From NCBI GenBank assembly GCA_910586775.1, contig CAJUJN010000007.1:40952-104951 (forward strand): a stretch of 64,000 nucleotides of DNA, written 5' to 3'. A program made the position numbers and the translations under genes. The notes under the pieces were generated by a model. The model did no database searches, was not told the DNA's origin, and saw only the letters and a list, made by a program, of their open reading frames with translations. This DNA is from an uncultured Acetatifactor sp. (GTDB lineage Bacteria > Bacillota > Clostridia > Lachnospirales > Lachnospiraceae). Below are positions 50,829-59,548 of the stretch, piece after piece (position 1 is the first letter of the stretch; every line of letters begins with the position of its first letter).

Positions 50829-51014
50829 TTAAGCTCTTTCTACTCTGCCGGACTTCAGGCAGCCTGTGCAGACATGCAGTCTCTTTGCCCCGCCGTTAAC
50901 CTTGCACTTTACCCGCTTGACATTCGCTTTCCACATTGCATTGGTCTTTCTATTAGAATGGCTTACATTATGACCGAACTGAACGCCCTTCCCACAAATA
51001 TCACACTTAGCCAT
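50829..51014 (-). CDS. rpmB: 50S ribosomal protein L28, zinc-binding form
   Basis: This 61-residue protein starts MAKCDICGKGVQFGHNVSHS and ends with CTGCLKSGRVERA. The four cysteines (CDIC and CTGC) mark the zinc-containing C+ paralogue; Zur-controlled C- copies lack them. AGGAGG precedes the ATG. It is transcribed alone on the minus strand. Confidence 0.96.
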   Translation of the reverse strand: MAKCDICGKGVQFGHNVSHSNRKTNAMWKANVKRVKCKVNGGAKRLHVCTGCLKSGRVERA

Positions 51015-51073
51015 TTTGACACCTCCTCGATACGCGCGTGTTCTTACGCTTTAGATTTATTCATAACAGTAGT

Positions 51074-51102
51074 ATATTAACAGAAAAAAGTGGAAAAATC
51101 AA
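51074..51102 (-). promoter_or_regulatory. rpmB promoter
   Basis: On the minus strand TTGATT (51097-51102) and TAATAT (51074-51079) are 17 bases apart, about 60 bases before the start codon. Confidence 0.6.
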
Positions 51103-51232
51103 GTAAAAAAATTCTTTTTTTAATTTTTATATTTAATATTCCCTTTTTCAGGGAAAGCTGTTAAAATAACAGTTATATATGTGCTGAAAAGGCGTTTGCA
51201 TTTCAATTGAAAAGCGGAAGGAAGGGTTGAGG

Positions 51233-51592
51233 ATGAAAGGTTCTTCTATGAATACCCATATGGGAAAAATTGTCGTTCATAACGAAGTAATCGCCCAATA
51301 TGCGGGAAGCGTTGCCGTGGAATGCTTCGGCATCGTGGGCATGGCCGGTGTCAGTGTAAAGGACGGGCTGGTGAAGCTGCTCAAAAAGGACAGCATTACC
51401 AGGGGCATCAGCGTCACGCTGCGGCAGAATAAGCTTATTCTGGATTTTCATGTCATTGTTGCTTACGGTGTCAGTATCCTGGCTGTCACGGATAATCTGA
51501 TCAGCAATGTGAAGTATAAGGTAGAAGAGTTTACCGGTATTCAAATCGAAAAAATCAACATCTATGTAGATGGTGTCAGAGTGATTGATTAA
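51233..51592 (+). CDS. Asp23/YloU family envelope stress protein
   Basis: This 119-residue protein has the Asp23 pattern: GKIVVHNEVIAQYAGSVAVE, CFGIVGMAGVS, LDFHVIVAYGVSI and the C-terminal KINIYVDGVRVID. In Gram-positives YloU precedes the DAK-domain kinase gene yloV, as here, and is linked to cell envelope homeostasis. Start choice is between ATG 51233 and ATG 51248. Confidence 0.9.
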   Translation: MKGSSMNTHMGKIVVHNEVIAQYAGSVAVECFGIVGMAGVSVKDGLVKLLKKDSITRGISVTLRQNKLILDFHVIVAYGVSILAVTDNLISNVKYKVEEFTGIQIEKINIYVDGVRVID

Positions 51593-51605
51593 GGAGGACT
51601 GTATC

Positions 51606-53360
51606 GTGAGTTTACAACAAATCGATGCCAAGATGCTTTCGAAAATGTTCTTAGCCGGGGCGAAGAATCTGGAGAGCAAAAAAGAATGGATCAATGAATT
51701 GAATGTTTTTCCTGTTCCCGACGGCGACACAGGTACCAATATGACTATGACTATCATGTCGGCGGCAAAGGAAGTATCTGCCCTGGGGGACGGTATTGAT
51801 ATGCAGAGCCTCTGCAAGGCGGTTTCCAGCGGCTCCCTTCGGGGCGCCAGGGGGAATTCCGGCGTTATCCTTTCACAGCTGCTCCGCGGTTTTACCAAGC
51901 GGATTAAGGAGGAGGAGATTCTGACCATCCCCATTCTCACGGAAGCTTTTGAAAAGGCAGTGGAAACTGCATACAAGGCGGTTATGAAACCGAAAGAGGG
52001 AACTATCCTCACCGTTGCCAGAGGAAGTGCGGATAAGGCGAAGCTGTTGGTGGAGGACGGTATTGACGACATGGAAGTCTTCCTGACCACTGTTCTGGAG
52101 CATGCCAGATATGTGCTGAGTCAGACGCCTGAAATGTTGCCTGTACTGAAACAGGCCGGTGTGGTGGATTCCGGCGGGCAGGGACTTGTGGAAGTTCTGG
52201 CCGGTGCAGTGGACTTCTTCCTTGGAAAGGAAGTTGATTTATCTGTTTCTGCCGAGGGAAAATCTGTCCAGGCGCAAAGCGTTAAGTCAGGAGCCAATGA
52301 TGCCCGGATGCAGGCGGAAGCGGAAGTGGAGATTAAGTTCGGCTACTGTACCGAATTCATTATCATGCTGAATAAGCCCTTTAACATTAAAGCCGAACTG
52401 GATTTCAAGGCTTTCCTGGAGTCCATCGGTGACTCTATCGTATGTGTGGCGGATGAGGATGTCGTGAAAGTGCACGTACATACCAATGACCCTGGCCTTG
52501 CCATCCAGAAGGCATTGACGTATGGTGCACTCTCCAATATGAAGATAGACAATATGCGTCTGGAGCATCAGGAGAAGCTGTTTAAAATGTCCGCAAAGGA
52601 AAGTGGAAAAAGCACGGAAACAGAAAGCGCTCCCGGTTCGAAAGCGCCTGCTCCGGAACCCCAGGCATCACAGACGGCTCCTGCAGCAGATGAGTCTCCC
52701 AGGGATTATGGTTTCATCGCCGTTTCCGCAGGTGAAGGCATGAGTGAGATATTCAGGAGTCTGGGTGTGGACCATATCATCGAGGGCGGGCAGACCATGA
52801 ATCCCAGTACTGCCGACATTCTGGAGGCAGTGGACCACGTAAATGCCAGAACGATTTTCGTCCTGCCCAACAATAAAAACATTATCCTGGCGGCAAACCA
52901 GGCGGCGGAGCTGACTGCGGAGAAAGACCTGCTGGTCATCCCGACCAAAACGATTCCCCAAGGGATTACTGCAGTTATCAATTTTGTCCCCGAAATGTCC
53001 GCCGACGAGAATGAAGCGAATATGATCAGCGAGATTAAAAATGTCAGCACCGGCGAAGTCACATATGCGGTGCGGGATACCATAATAGACGATAAGGAAA
53101 TCCGAAAGGGTGATTTCATGGGTATCGGCGACAACGGCATCCTTGCTGTGGGCAGTGACATCAGCGGAGTGGCGAAGGATACCATCACAGGCATGGTAAA
53201 GGAGGATTCCGAACTGATCAGTATTTATTACGGAAGCGATATCAATGAGTCGGATGCGGAAAGTTTCCGCGCCCAAATTGCGGAAAGTTACCCTGACTGC
53301 GATATAGAACTGCAGTATGGCGGCCAGCCTATCTATTATTATATTATGTCTGTGGAATAA
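51606..53360 (+). CDS. DAK2-domain fatty acid kinase FakA-like (YloV)
   Basis: This 584-residue protein has an N-terminal DAK2 nucleotide-binding domain with FPVPDGDTGTNMTMTIMSAA and SGSLRGARGNSGVILSQLLR, a middle domain and a C-terminal DegV-like part. FakA phosphorylates fatty acids bound to DegV-type FakB proteins; a DegV gene lies 2.4 kb downstream. A low-complexity linker (about 328-360, Pro/Ala/Glu/Ser) joins the parts. GTG 51606, nine bases after AAGGAGGA, is preferred over the open frame from 51585. Confidence 0.88.
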   Translation: MSLQQIDAKMLSKMFLAGAKNLESKKEWINELNVFPVPDGDTGTNMTMTIMSAAKEVSALGDGIDMQSLCKAVSSGSLRGARGNSGVILSQLLRGFTKRIKEEEILTIPILTEAFEKAVETAYKAVMKPKEGTILTVARGSADKAKLLVEDGIDDMEVFLTTVLEHARYVLSQTPEMLPVLKQAGVVDSGGQGLVEVLAGAVDFFLGKEVDLSVSAEGKSVQAQSVKSGANDARMQAEAEVEIKFGYCTEFIIMLNKPFNIKAELDFKAFLESIGDSIVCVADEDVVKVHVHTNDPGLAIQKALTYGALSNMKIDNMRLEHQEKLFKMSAKESGKSTETESAPGSKAPAPEPQASQTAPAADESPRDYGFIAVSAGEGMSEIFRSLGVDHIIEGGQTMNPSTADILEAVDHVNARTIFVLPNNKNIILAANQAAELTAEKDLLVIPTKTIPQGITAVINFVPEMSADENEANMISEIKNVSTGEVTYAVRDTIIDDKEIRKGDFMGIGDNGILAVGSDISGVAKDTITGMVKEDSELISIYYGSDINESDAESFRAQIAESYPDCDIELQYGGQPIYYYIMSVE

Positions 53361-53380
53361 GAAGAGAAATTTTATTGCAG

Positions 53381-53410
53381 GGGGAGACAGACGATGCGCT
53401 GTCTCCTTTT
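53381..53410 (+). terminator. Terminator after the FakA-like gene
   Basis: GGAGACAG (53383-53390) pairs with CTGTCTCC (53399-53406) and is followed by TTTTC. It lies between the kinase gene and recG. Confidence 0.8.
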
Positions 53411-53482
53411 CTTGGCGGCTTTTATAAAAAGGAAATTTTTCGGAAAAAATCTGATGTTATATTTATGAGAGCGAGGGATTCC

Positions 53483-55552
53483 ATGGAGAAAAGTTCCTCT
53501 GTCACGGAGATAAAAGGGGTAGGCGAGAAGACATGCAGCCTGCTCGCAAAACTGAATATTCATACCACAGGCGATCTTCTCGCCGCATATCCGAGAGATT
53601 ATGAGACCTACGGGGAATTCGTGGAAATCGCCAGACTGTCTCCCGGATCAGTCTGCGCCGTCCATGCCGCAGTCTCCGGAATTCCCAATGAAAAAAGAAC
53701 CGGAAAGCTTCATATCCTCAACGTGAAGATTGCCGATTCTTCCGGAATCCTGCAGCTGACCTTTTACAATATGCCTTTCCTGAAGAAGACTCTGAAAAGG
53801 GGCGGCTTCTATATCTTCCGGGGCATGGTGCAGAGCCGCGGAACAGCCAGGATTATGGAGCAGCCGAAGATATTCTCAATGGAGGAGTATCAGAATCTGA
53901 CCGGCCGGCTCATTCCCCGTTATTCCCTCACCAAAGGGCTGACAGACCATGCGATGCAGAAATATATGAGACAGGCGCTGTCTCTCTGTGAATTCGAGCC
54001 GGAATACTATAACCGGGAGCTTCTGGAAAAAAATCAGCTGATCTCGGAGCGGGAAGCAGTGGAAACCATCCATTTCCCGGATGACTACGATTCCATGATA
54101 AAAGCGAGAAAGAGGCTGGTTTTTGACGAATTTTTTACCTTTCTGTTTCTGATGCGGAAAAATAAGGAGTTCAGTGAGCAGCTGGAGAACCATTACAGGA
54201 TGCCGGAAACAGCCGATGCAGCCCGTTTTCTGGAACGCCTCCCTTTTCCGCTGACCGGGGCACAGGAAAAGGTATGGATGGAGATAAAGGAAGATCTCAA
54301 CAGCCCTTACTGCATGAACCGTCTGATTCAGGGCGATGTAGGCTCCGGGAAAACCATTGTGGCGGTACTGGCGCTGCTGACGGCTGCCGCTAACGGTTAT
54401 CAGGGAGCCCTGATGGCGCCTACGGAGGTACTGGCGGTACAGCATTATGAGACGATTCAGGGTTATATTCAAAAGTACGGGCTGATTTTCCGTCCCGTGC
54501 TTCTGGTCGGCTCCATGAGCGCAAAAGAGAAAAAGGAGGTCTATGGGAAGATTGCTTCCGGTGAGGCGAATCTGGTCATAGGCACTCACGCACTGATACA
54601 GGAAAGGGTGCAATACAGCCATCTGGCGCTGGTGGTTACAGACGAGCAGCACCGCTTCGGCGTCAGGCAGCGGGAGCATCTGGCAGAGAAAGGAAATGCG
54701 CCGCATATTCTGGTGATGAGCGCCACACCCATTCCCAGGACCCTTGCCATTATTTTGTACGGAGACCTCCATATCTCCGTCATCGATGAGCTGCCTGCGG
54801 AGCGGCTGCCCATCAGGAACTGTGTGGTCAATACTTCCTGGCGTCCCAATGCCTATAAATTCATCATCGGAGAAGTGGATAAGGGAAGACAGGTATATGT
54901 CATATGCCCCCAGGTGGAGGGCGACCCGGAATCCGAAAGCGGGCTTTCCCTGGAAAATGTGGTGGATTACACGGAGAAGCTGAAAGGAACGCTGCCTCCC
55001 CGAATACGCATCGCCTATCTGCACGGCAAAATGCGTCCGGCTGACAAAAACAGGATCATGGAAGAATTTGCGGCGCAGACACTGGATGTGCTGGTATCCA
55101 CCACGGTTATCGAGGTGGGGATCAACGTTCCCAACGCTACCGTGATGATGGTGGAAAATGCGGAACGTTTCGGCCTTGCACAGCTGCATCAGCTGCGGGG
55201 ACGAGTGGGAAGAGGGGAGCATCAGAGCTACTGCATCTTTGTCAGCGGAGACGAGAAGGAAGACACCATGGAGCGCCTGAAGATTCTGAACAAATCCAAC
55301 GACGGCTTCTTTATTGCATCGGAGGACCTGAAGCTGCGGGGCCCCGGAGATTTGTTCGGTATCCGGCAGAGCGGCGAGTTTTCTTTCCGTATGGGAGACA
55401 TTTATACGGATGCTCCCGTGCTGAAGCTGGCATCGGATGCGGTGGAGAAACTCCTGCGGGAAGACCCGGAACTGGCGAAGCAGGAAAATGCCGCTCTGCG
55501 GGAGCACCTTTCTGCTGCTGCCGCAAACAGTGTTGACTTTCGTTCGATATAA
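53483..55552 (+). CDS. recG: ATP-dependent DNA helicase RecG
   Basis: This 689-residue protein has the wedge OB domain N-terminally and helicase motifs I (IQGDVGSGKTIVAVLALLTA), II (TDEQHRFGVRQREHL), III (MSATPIPRTLAI) and VI (GLAQLHQLRGRVGRGEHQSY). RecG reverses stalled forks and branch-migrates Holliday junctions. ATG 53483 follows GAGGGA; ATG 53465 and an open frame from 53375 are alternatives. After the stop, 245 bases to 55797 hold no recognisable feature. Confidence 0.96.
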   Translation: MEKSSSVTEIKGVGEKTCSLLAKLNIHTTGDLLAAYPRDYETYGEFVEIARLSPGSVCAVHAAVSGIPNEKRTGKLHILNVKIADSSGILQLTFYNMPFLKKTLKRGGFYIFRGMVQSRGTARIMEQPKIFSMEEYQNLTGRLIPRYSLTKGLTDHAMQKYMRQALSLCEFEPEYYNRELLEKNQLISEREAVETIHFPDDYDSMIKARKRLVFDEFFTFLFLMRKNKEFSEQLENHYRMPETADAARFLERLPFPLTGAQEKVWMEIKEDLNSPYCMNRLIQGDVGSGKTIVAVLALLTAAANGYQGALMAPTEVLAVQHYETIQGYIQKYGLIFRPVLLVGSMSAKEKKEVYGKIASGEANLVIGTHALIQERVQYSHLALVVTDEQHRFGVRQREHLAEKGNAPHILVMSATPIPRTLAIILYGDLHISVIDELPAERLPIRNCVVNTSWRPNAYKFIIGEVDKGRQVYVICPQVEGDPESESGLSLENVVDYTEKLKGTLPPRIRIAYLHGKMRPADKNRIMEEFAAQTLDVLVSTTVIEVGINVPNATVMMVENAERFGLAQLHQLRGRVGRGEHQSYCIFVSGDEKEDTMERLKILNKSNDGFFIASEDLKLRGPGDLFGIRQSGEFSFRMGDIYTDAPVLKLASDAVEKLLREDPELAKQENAALREHLSAAAANSVDFRSI

Positions 55553-55797
55553 CAGTAAAATAATACATGAAATCGGCACAGCCGGCACTCAACCTGCGCA
55601 GAAGATCATTTGTAATACCAGAGTTGTTTTGTCAATAAAGACCCGGTTCGGCCAGATGCGAAGAGCAGAGTACATCTTCGATATACGGGAAAATAAACCC
55701 GAAAAGAGAGAAGACATATAAAGCAGCATGCAGCCGCAAATATGCCTGTGACACAGGGCAGGGCGGCGAAGCGTACATGCGGAAATGAGGGAAGCGT

Positions 55798-56667
55798 ATG
55801 CCTAATGTAGCAATTGTAACAGACAGTAACAGCGGAATCACCCAGGCAGCCGCCAAAGAGCTTGGCGTGTATGTCCTGCCAATGCCTTTTATGATCAATG
55901 AGGAAACCTTTTTCGAGGATATCGACCTGAGCCAGGAGGAATTCTATGAGAAACTCTCTTCCGGGGCGAATATCGGAACCAGCCAGCCCAGTCCGGAATC
56001 GGTTATGAAGCTGTGGGACGGCCTTTTAAGGGACTATGACGAAATAGTCCATATCCCCATGAGCAGCGGTCTCTCCGGTTCCTGCCAGAGCGCCTTAATC
56101 CTTGCAGAGGACTATCAGGGCAGGGTCCAGGTGGTAAATAATCAACGGATTTCCGTTACCCAGCGCCAGTCCTGCCTGGATGCAAAGCTTCTGGCTGCCA
56201 AAGGAAGGAATGCGAAGGAAATCAAGGAATTTCTGGAGGCGGACAAGTTTAACAGCAGCATCTATATCATGCTGGATATGCTGTATTACCTGAAAAAAGG
56301 CGGACGGATAACCCCGGCGGCTGCGGCAATCGGCACCATGCTTCGTCTGAAGCCGGTACTGCAGATTCAGGGTGAGAAGCTGGACGCCTTCGCAAAGGCA
56401 AGAACCACCAATCAGGGCAAGAGCATCATGATCAATGCCATCAAAAACGATATTGAGAGCAGATTCGGCGGAATGACGGAGGATAAGCATATCTGGCTGC
56501 AGATTGCCCATACGGCAAACCGGGAGGCAGCCGAGGCTTATAAGGAAGAGATTCTGGCACAGTTTCCCGGGTACGATATCCATATTGATCCCCTGTCTCT
56601 AAGCGTAGCCTGCCACATCGGGCCGGGGGCTCTGGCGTTTGCGTGCTGTAAAAAGATTGTGGTTTGA
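55798..56667 (+). CDS. DegV family (FakB-type) fatty acid-binding protein
   Basis: This 289-residue protein begins VAIVTDSNSGITQAAAKELG and has GTSQPSP, HIPMSSGLSGSCQSA and YYLKKGGRI in the DegV order, the residues that hold a fatty acid between two domains. It likely presents fatty acids to the FakA-like kinase at 51606. GAGGGAAGCGT precedes the ATG. Confidence 0.92.
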   Translation: MPNVAIVTDSNSGITQAAAKELGVYVLPMPFMINEETFFEDIDLSQEEFYEKLSSGANIGTSQPSPESVMKLWDGLLRDYDEIVHIPMSSGLSGSCQSALILAEDYQGRVQVVNNQRISVTQRQSCLDAKLLAAKGRNAKEIKEFLEADKFNSSIYIMLDMLYYLKKGGRITPAAAAIGTMLRLKPVLQIQGEKLDAFAKARTTNQGKSIMINAIKNDIESRFGGMTEDKHIWLQIAHTANREAAEAYKEEILAQFPGYDIHIDPLSLSVACHIGPGALAFACCKKIVV

Positions 56668-56760
56668 GAAGCATTTGTCACTTATGTGCTTTGGTTTGAA
56701 CCGCAGTTGAAAGAGGCCCTCATATGTGAGAGGAGCAGGGCGCTGCAGAGGAGGCGGTGT

Positions 56761-58344
56761 ATGCCTAAAGTATTCAATGTTACCGGATTGTGTGTTCCCG
56801 AACAGAATTATATGGTGGATCTTACTGACAGGGTTCATCTGATTATATCTGAGTATATTTGCAAAAATAAGTATTTTACGATAAACAGAGCCCGCCAGTA
56901 CGGAAAAACCACATTATTGTATTGTCTGGAAAAAGAGCTGAAAGAAGACTATATTGTAGTAAGCCTGAGCTTTGAGGCTGCCGATGAATACTTTCAATCT
57001 GCTTATACGCTGGCAGAGGGATTGACGCTGGATATTGCGGACTGTCTGCGTTTGCAGGGTGTATCAGAGGATATAATCGAAGCCTGGTGCCGCCCCGTAT
57101 CGGAACGTTTTCCCATGCGGGATCTGGGAAAGAAGATTACGGAACTGTGCCGCAGTTGTGAAAAAGGTATCATCCTGATGATCGACGAGGTTGATAAAAG
57201 TTCGGATAATCAGATATTTCTGTCTTTTCTGGGATTGCTCCGCGCAAAATATCTGGATCAGTTAAAGAAAAAAGATGAAACCTTTCAGTCCGTCATTCTG
57301 GTCGGAGTCTATGATATCAGGAATCTGAAACTGAAATTACATCCGCATCAGGAACCGAAGTATAACAGTCCCTGGAATATTGCAGCGGATTTCAGGCTGG
57401 ATATGAACTTCAGCAGACAGGAGATTGCCTCCATGTTGACGGAATATGAGAATGACCGCTGTACGGAAATGGATATTTCGCACATTTCCCATCTGATTTA
57501 CGAGTATACCTCCGGTTATCCCTATCTGGTATCCAAAATCTGCCAGCTTACAGAGGAACAAATCACGGGGACAAAGCTTTTTCCGGACAGGAAAAGGGCA
57601 TGGAGCCGTGAAGGTATCTCTGCCGCAGAGATGCTGCTGCGAAAAGAGTCCAATTCCCTGTTTGATGACTTGATGAAAAAGTTGGCGGACTACCCCGAAC
57701 TGAAACGGATGCTCCGGGAGATGCTTTTCAGCGGCAGTCTTTTTCCTTTTGACCGGGACAATCATCTGACACAGTTGGGCGTTACTCTTGGCTTTTTCAA
57801 GGAAGAAAAGGGATATATAGTCATTCAAAACCGCATTTTTGAGACCAGGCTGTATGATTTCTTTCTTTCAGAGGAAGCCTTAAACAACGCCGTTTACCGC
57901 CAGGCATTGACTGAGCGGAATCAGTTTGTCGATGAAGACGTGCTGAACATGAAGCTTGTAATGGAGAAATTCTGCCAGCATTTTACGGAAGTATATGGTG
58001 ACAACGATGCCAGATTTGTTGAAGAAGAGGGAAGAAAGCTTTTTCTTCTATATTTAAAGCCGATTATTAACGGAACCGGCAATTACTATATCGAAGCGCA
58101 AACGAGGAATTTGAAAAGAACAGATATCATAGTAGACTATCTCGGACAGCAATATATAATAGAATTAAAAATCTGGCATGGAGAGGAATACAACAGAAAA
58201 GGGGAAATACAGTTATCAGACTACCTGGAAATTTATGGACTAAGTACAGGATATTTATTAAACTTTAGTTTCAATAAGAAGAAGCAGACTGGAATGCGGG
58301 AAATCGTACTGGACGGAAAACGGATCTTTGAGATGGTTGTTTAG
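56761..58344 (+). CDS. AAA-like ATPase with C-terminal PD-(D/E)XK nuclease-like domain
   Basis: This 527-residue protein has a Walker A-like segment NRARQYGKTTLLYCLEKEL (residues about 45-63), Walker B GIILMIDEVDKSSDN, and a C-terminal PD-(D/E)XK-type pattern DIIVDYLGQQYIIELKIWHG. These AAA-ATPase-like/nuclease proteins form large families in Lachnospiraceae and Bacteroidetes; function is unproven, with a mobile-element or defence role suspected. GAGGAGGCGGTGT precedes ATG 56761. Confidence 0.8.
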   Translation: MPKVFNVTGLCVPEQNYMVDLTDRVHLIISEYICKNKYFTINRARQYGKTTLLYCLEKELKEDYIVVSLSFEAADEYFQSAYTLAEGLTLDIADCLRLQGVSEDIIEAWCRPVSERFPMRDLGKKITELCRSCEKGIILMIDEVDKSSDNQIFLSFLGLLRAKYLDQLKKKDETFQSVILVGVYDIRNLKLKLHPHQEPKYNSPWNIAADFRLDMNFSRQEIASMLTEYENDRCTEMDISHISHLIYEYTSGYPYLVSKICQLTEEQITGTKLFPDRKRAWSREGISAAEMLLRKESNSLFDDLMKKLADYPELKRMLREMLFSGSLFPFDRDNHLTQLGVTLGFFKEEKGYIVIQNRIFETRLYDFFLSEEALNNAVYRQALTERNQFVDEDVLNMKLVMEKFCQHFTEVYGDNDARFVEEEGRKLFLLYLKPIINGTGNYYIEAQTRNLKRTDIIVDYLGQQYIIELKIWHGEEYNRKGEIQLSDYLEIYGLSTGYLLNFSFNKKKQTGMREIVLDGKRIFEMVV

Positions 58345-58409
58345 CATCAAAAACGATATCTCTGAACTTTACGATTCCTGGTAAATTGCAATTTGCAGGG
58401 AGCAGCGTA

Positions 58410-58946
58410 ATGTATAAATGCAGATTAACATATGACGAATGGAAATGTATGCTTTCAAAAAGCAGGATCGGAAAGCAGGTGCATACACTTCAGATAGAAG
58501 GTTATATTGGATTATTGACGATAAACTCTGTTTCAGAGAAGCAAGTCTGGAAGTACAATGAGAAAGATGTGGTTGTATGTGATAACGGCTATCATTGGCT
58601 GACAATTTTGCCCAGCGATGAATTCTATTGCCTTACTGTCATGATGGATGCGCATTATAACATAAAAGTCTGCTATATAGATATGATCGATACACAGGGT
58701 TACGATGAAGACAATGTTCCCTATTTCTATGATTTATATCTGGATTTGATAGTCTATCTGGATGGAAATATCATGACAGATGATATGGATGAACTGCAGG
58801 AAGCGTTGAAGACAGGCGAAATTACCAGGCTGCAATATGAGCGGGCCATCGCAACCGCTCAAAAGCTGCGCAATGGCTTACTGTCAGATATGGGAAAATT
58901 TCAGAACTACGTCAGTGAAATGCTTCATATGATAAAAAGCTGCTGA
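58410..58946 (+). CDS. DUF402 family protein
   Basis: This 178-residue protein matches DUF402 in its core: VMMDAHYNIKVCYIDMIDTQ, then DLYLDLIVYLDG and the acidic DDMDELQEALKTGEIT followed by YERAIATAQ. DUF402 proteins include nucleotide phosphohydrolases and an RNase-like protein. CAGGGAGC lies before ATG 58410. The substrate is not predictable. Confidence 0.75.
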   Translation: MYKCRLTYDEWKCMLSKSRIGKQVHTLQIEGYIGLLTINSVSEKQVWKYNEKDVVVCDNGYHWLTILPSDEFYCLTVMMDAHYNIKVCYIDMIDTQGYDEDNVPYFYDLYLDLIVYLDGNIMTDDMDELQEALKTGEITRLQYERAIATAQKLRNGLLSDMGKFQNYVSEMLHMIKSC

Positions 58947-58992
58947 ACATTTATGTTGTCTGTAGTATAAGTGTAATAAATGGAGGAGCAGG

Positions 58993-59413
58993 ATGACAGA
59001 TATAAAAAGAATATCAAAGTTAGTTTTTCCAATTGCAGAAAAATATGGGGCAGATAGAGTAGCTTTATTTGGTTCCAGAGCAAAAAACTGAAAAAGAGAC
59101 AAGCGATTACGATTTTATTATATCAAAAGGAAACATCCAATCTTTATTTCAATTAGCGGCTTTTATTGATGAACTTGAAAAAGCATTTGGAGGAAATGTA
59201 GATGTGATCACCGATACATCAAATGATATTCGATTCCTCGAACAGATTAAGAAAGATGAGGTCGTTATTTATGAAGCAGAGAGATCAAACAGTACTGATG
59301 AAAATAATGGACTATTGTTTGCAGATCAAAGAAACACATACCGGAATACCCTGGAAAATGATTATGCGGATGAGAGATCTTGTAGCACATCATTATGGAA
59401 ATTTGGATTATGA
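58993..59413 (+). pseudogene. Frameshifted MNT-type nucleotidyltransferase (MntA antitoxin remnant)
   Basis: ATG 58993, behind GGAGGAGCAGG, encodes 32 residues ending in the nucleotidyltransferase motif VALFGSRA and then stops at 59089-59091. The family continues in another frame from about 59085 (TEKETSDYDFIIS, the DxD part of the active site) to 59413. A small deletion after GSRA has broken the catalytic motif. In intact systems MntA AMPylates the HepT toxin encoded next. Confidence 0.8.
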
Positions 59414-59498
59414 AATTGTTTGGAATACATCGGTATCAGATATTCCTCAGCTATACCATGAAATAGAAGAAATGCTGAAAACAGAGCAGCCAGCATAA
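59271..59498 (+). pseudogene. Truncated HepT-type toxin (HEPN) remnant
   Basis: The frame encodes 75 residues: a normal HepT start (VLMKIMDYCLQIKET), then directly IPWKMIMRMRDLVAHHYGNL with the RNase R-x4-6-H motif (RDLVAHHY) and DYEIVWNTSVSDIPQLYHEI. The 40 or so residues usually found between the first helix and IPW are missing, so the HEPN bundle is incomplete. It overlaps the MntA remnant. Confidence 0.75.
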
Positions 59499-59548
59499 CC
59501 GTTTTATTAGAGAAGAAAGTAAGGCTAAAAATCAGGAGAAACAAAAAA

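Noticed and set aside
53876..55588. 570-codon minus-strand frame opposite recG
   Set aside because: RecG motifs on the plus strand explain the region; the antisense frame has no family resemblance.
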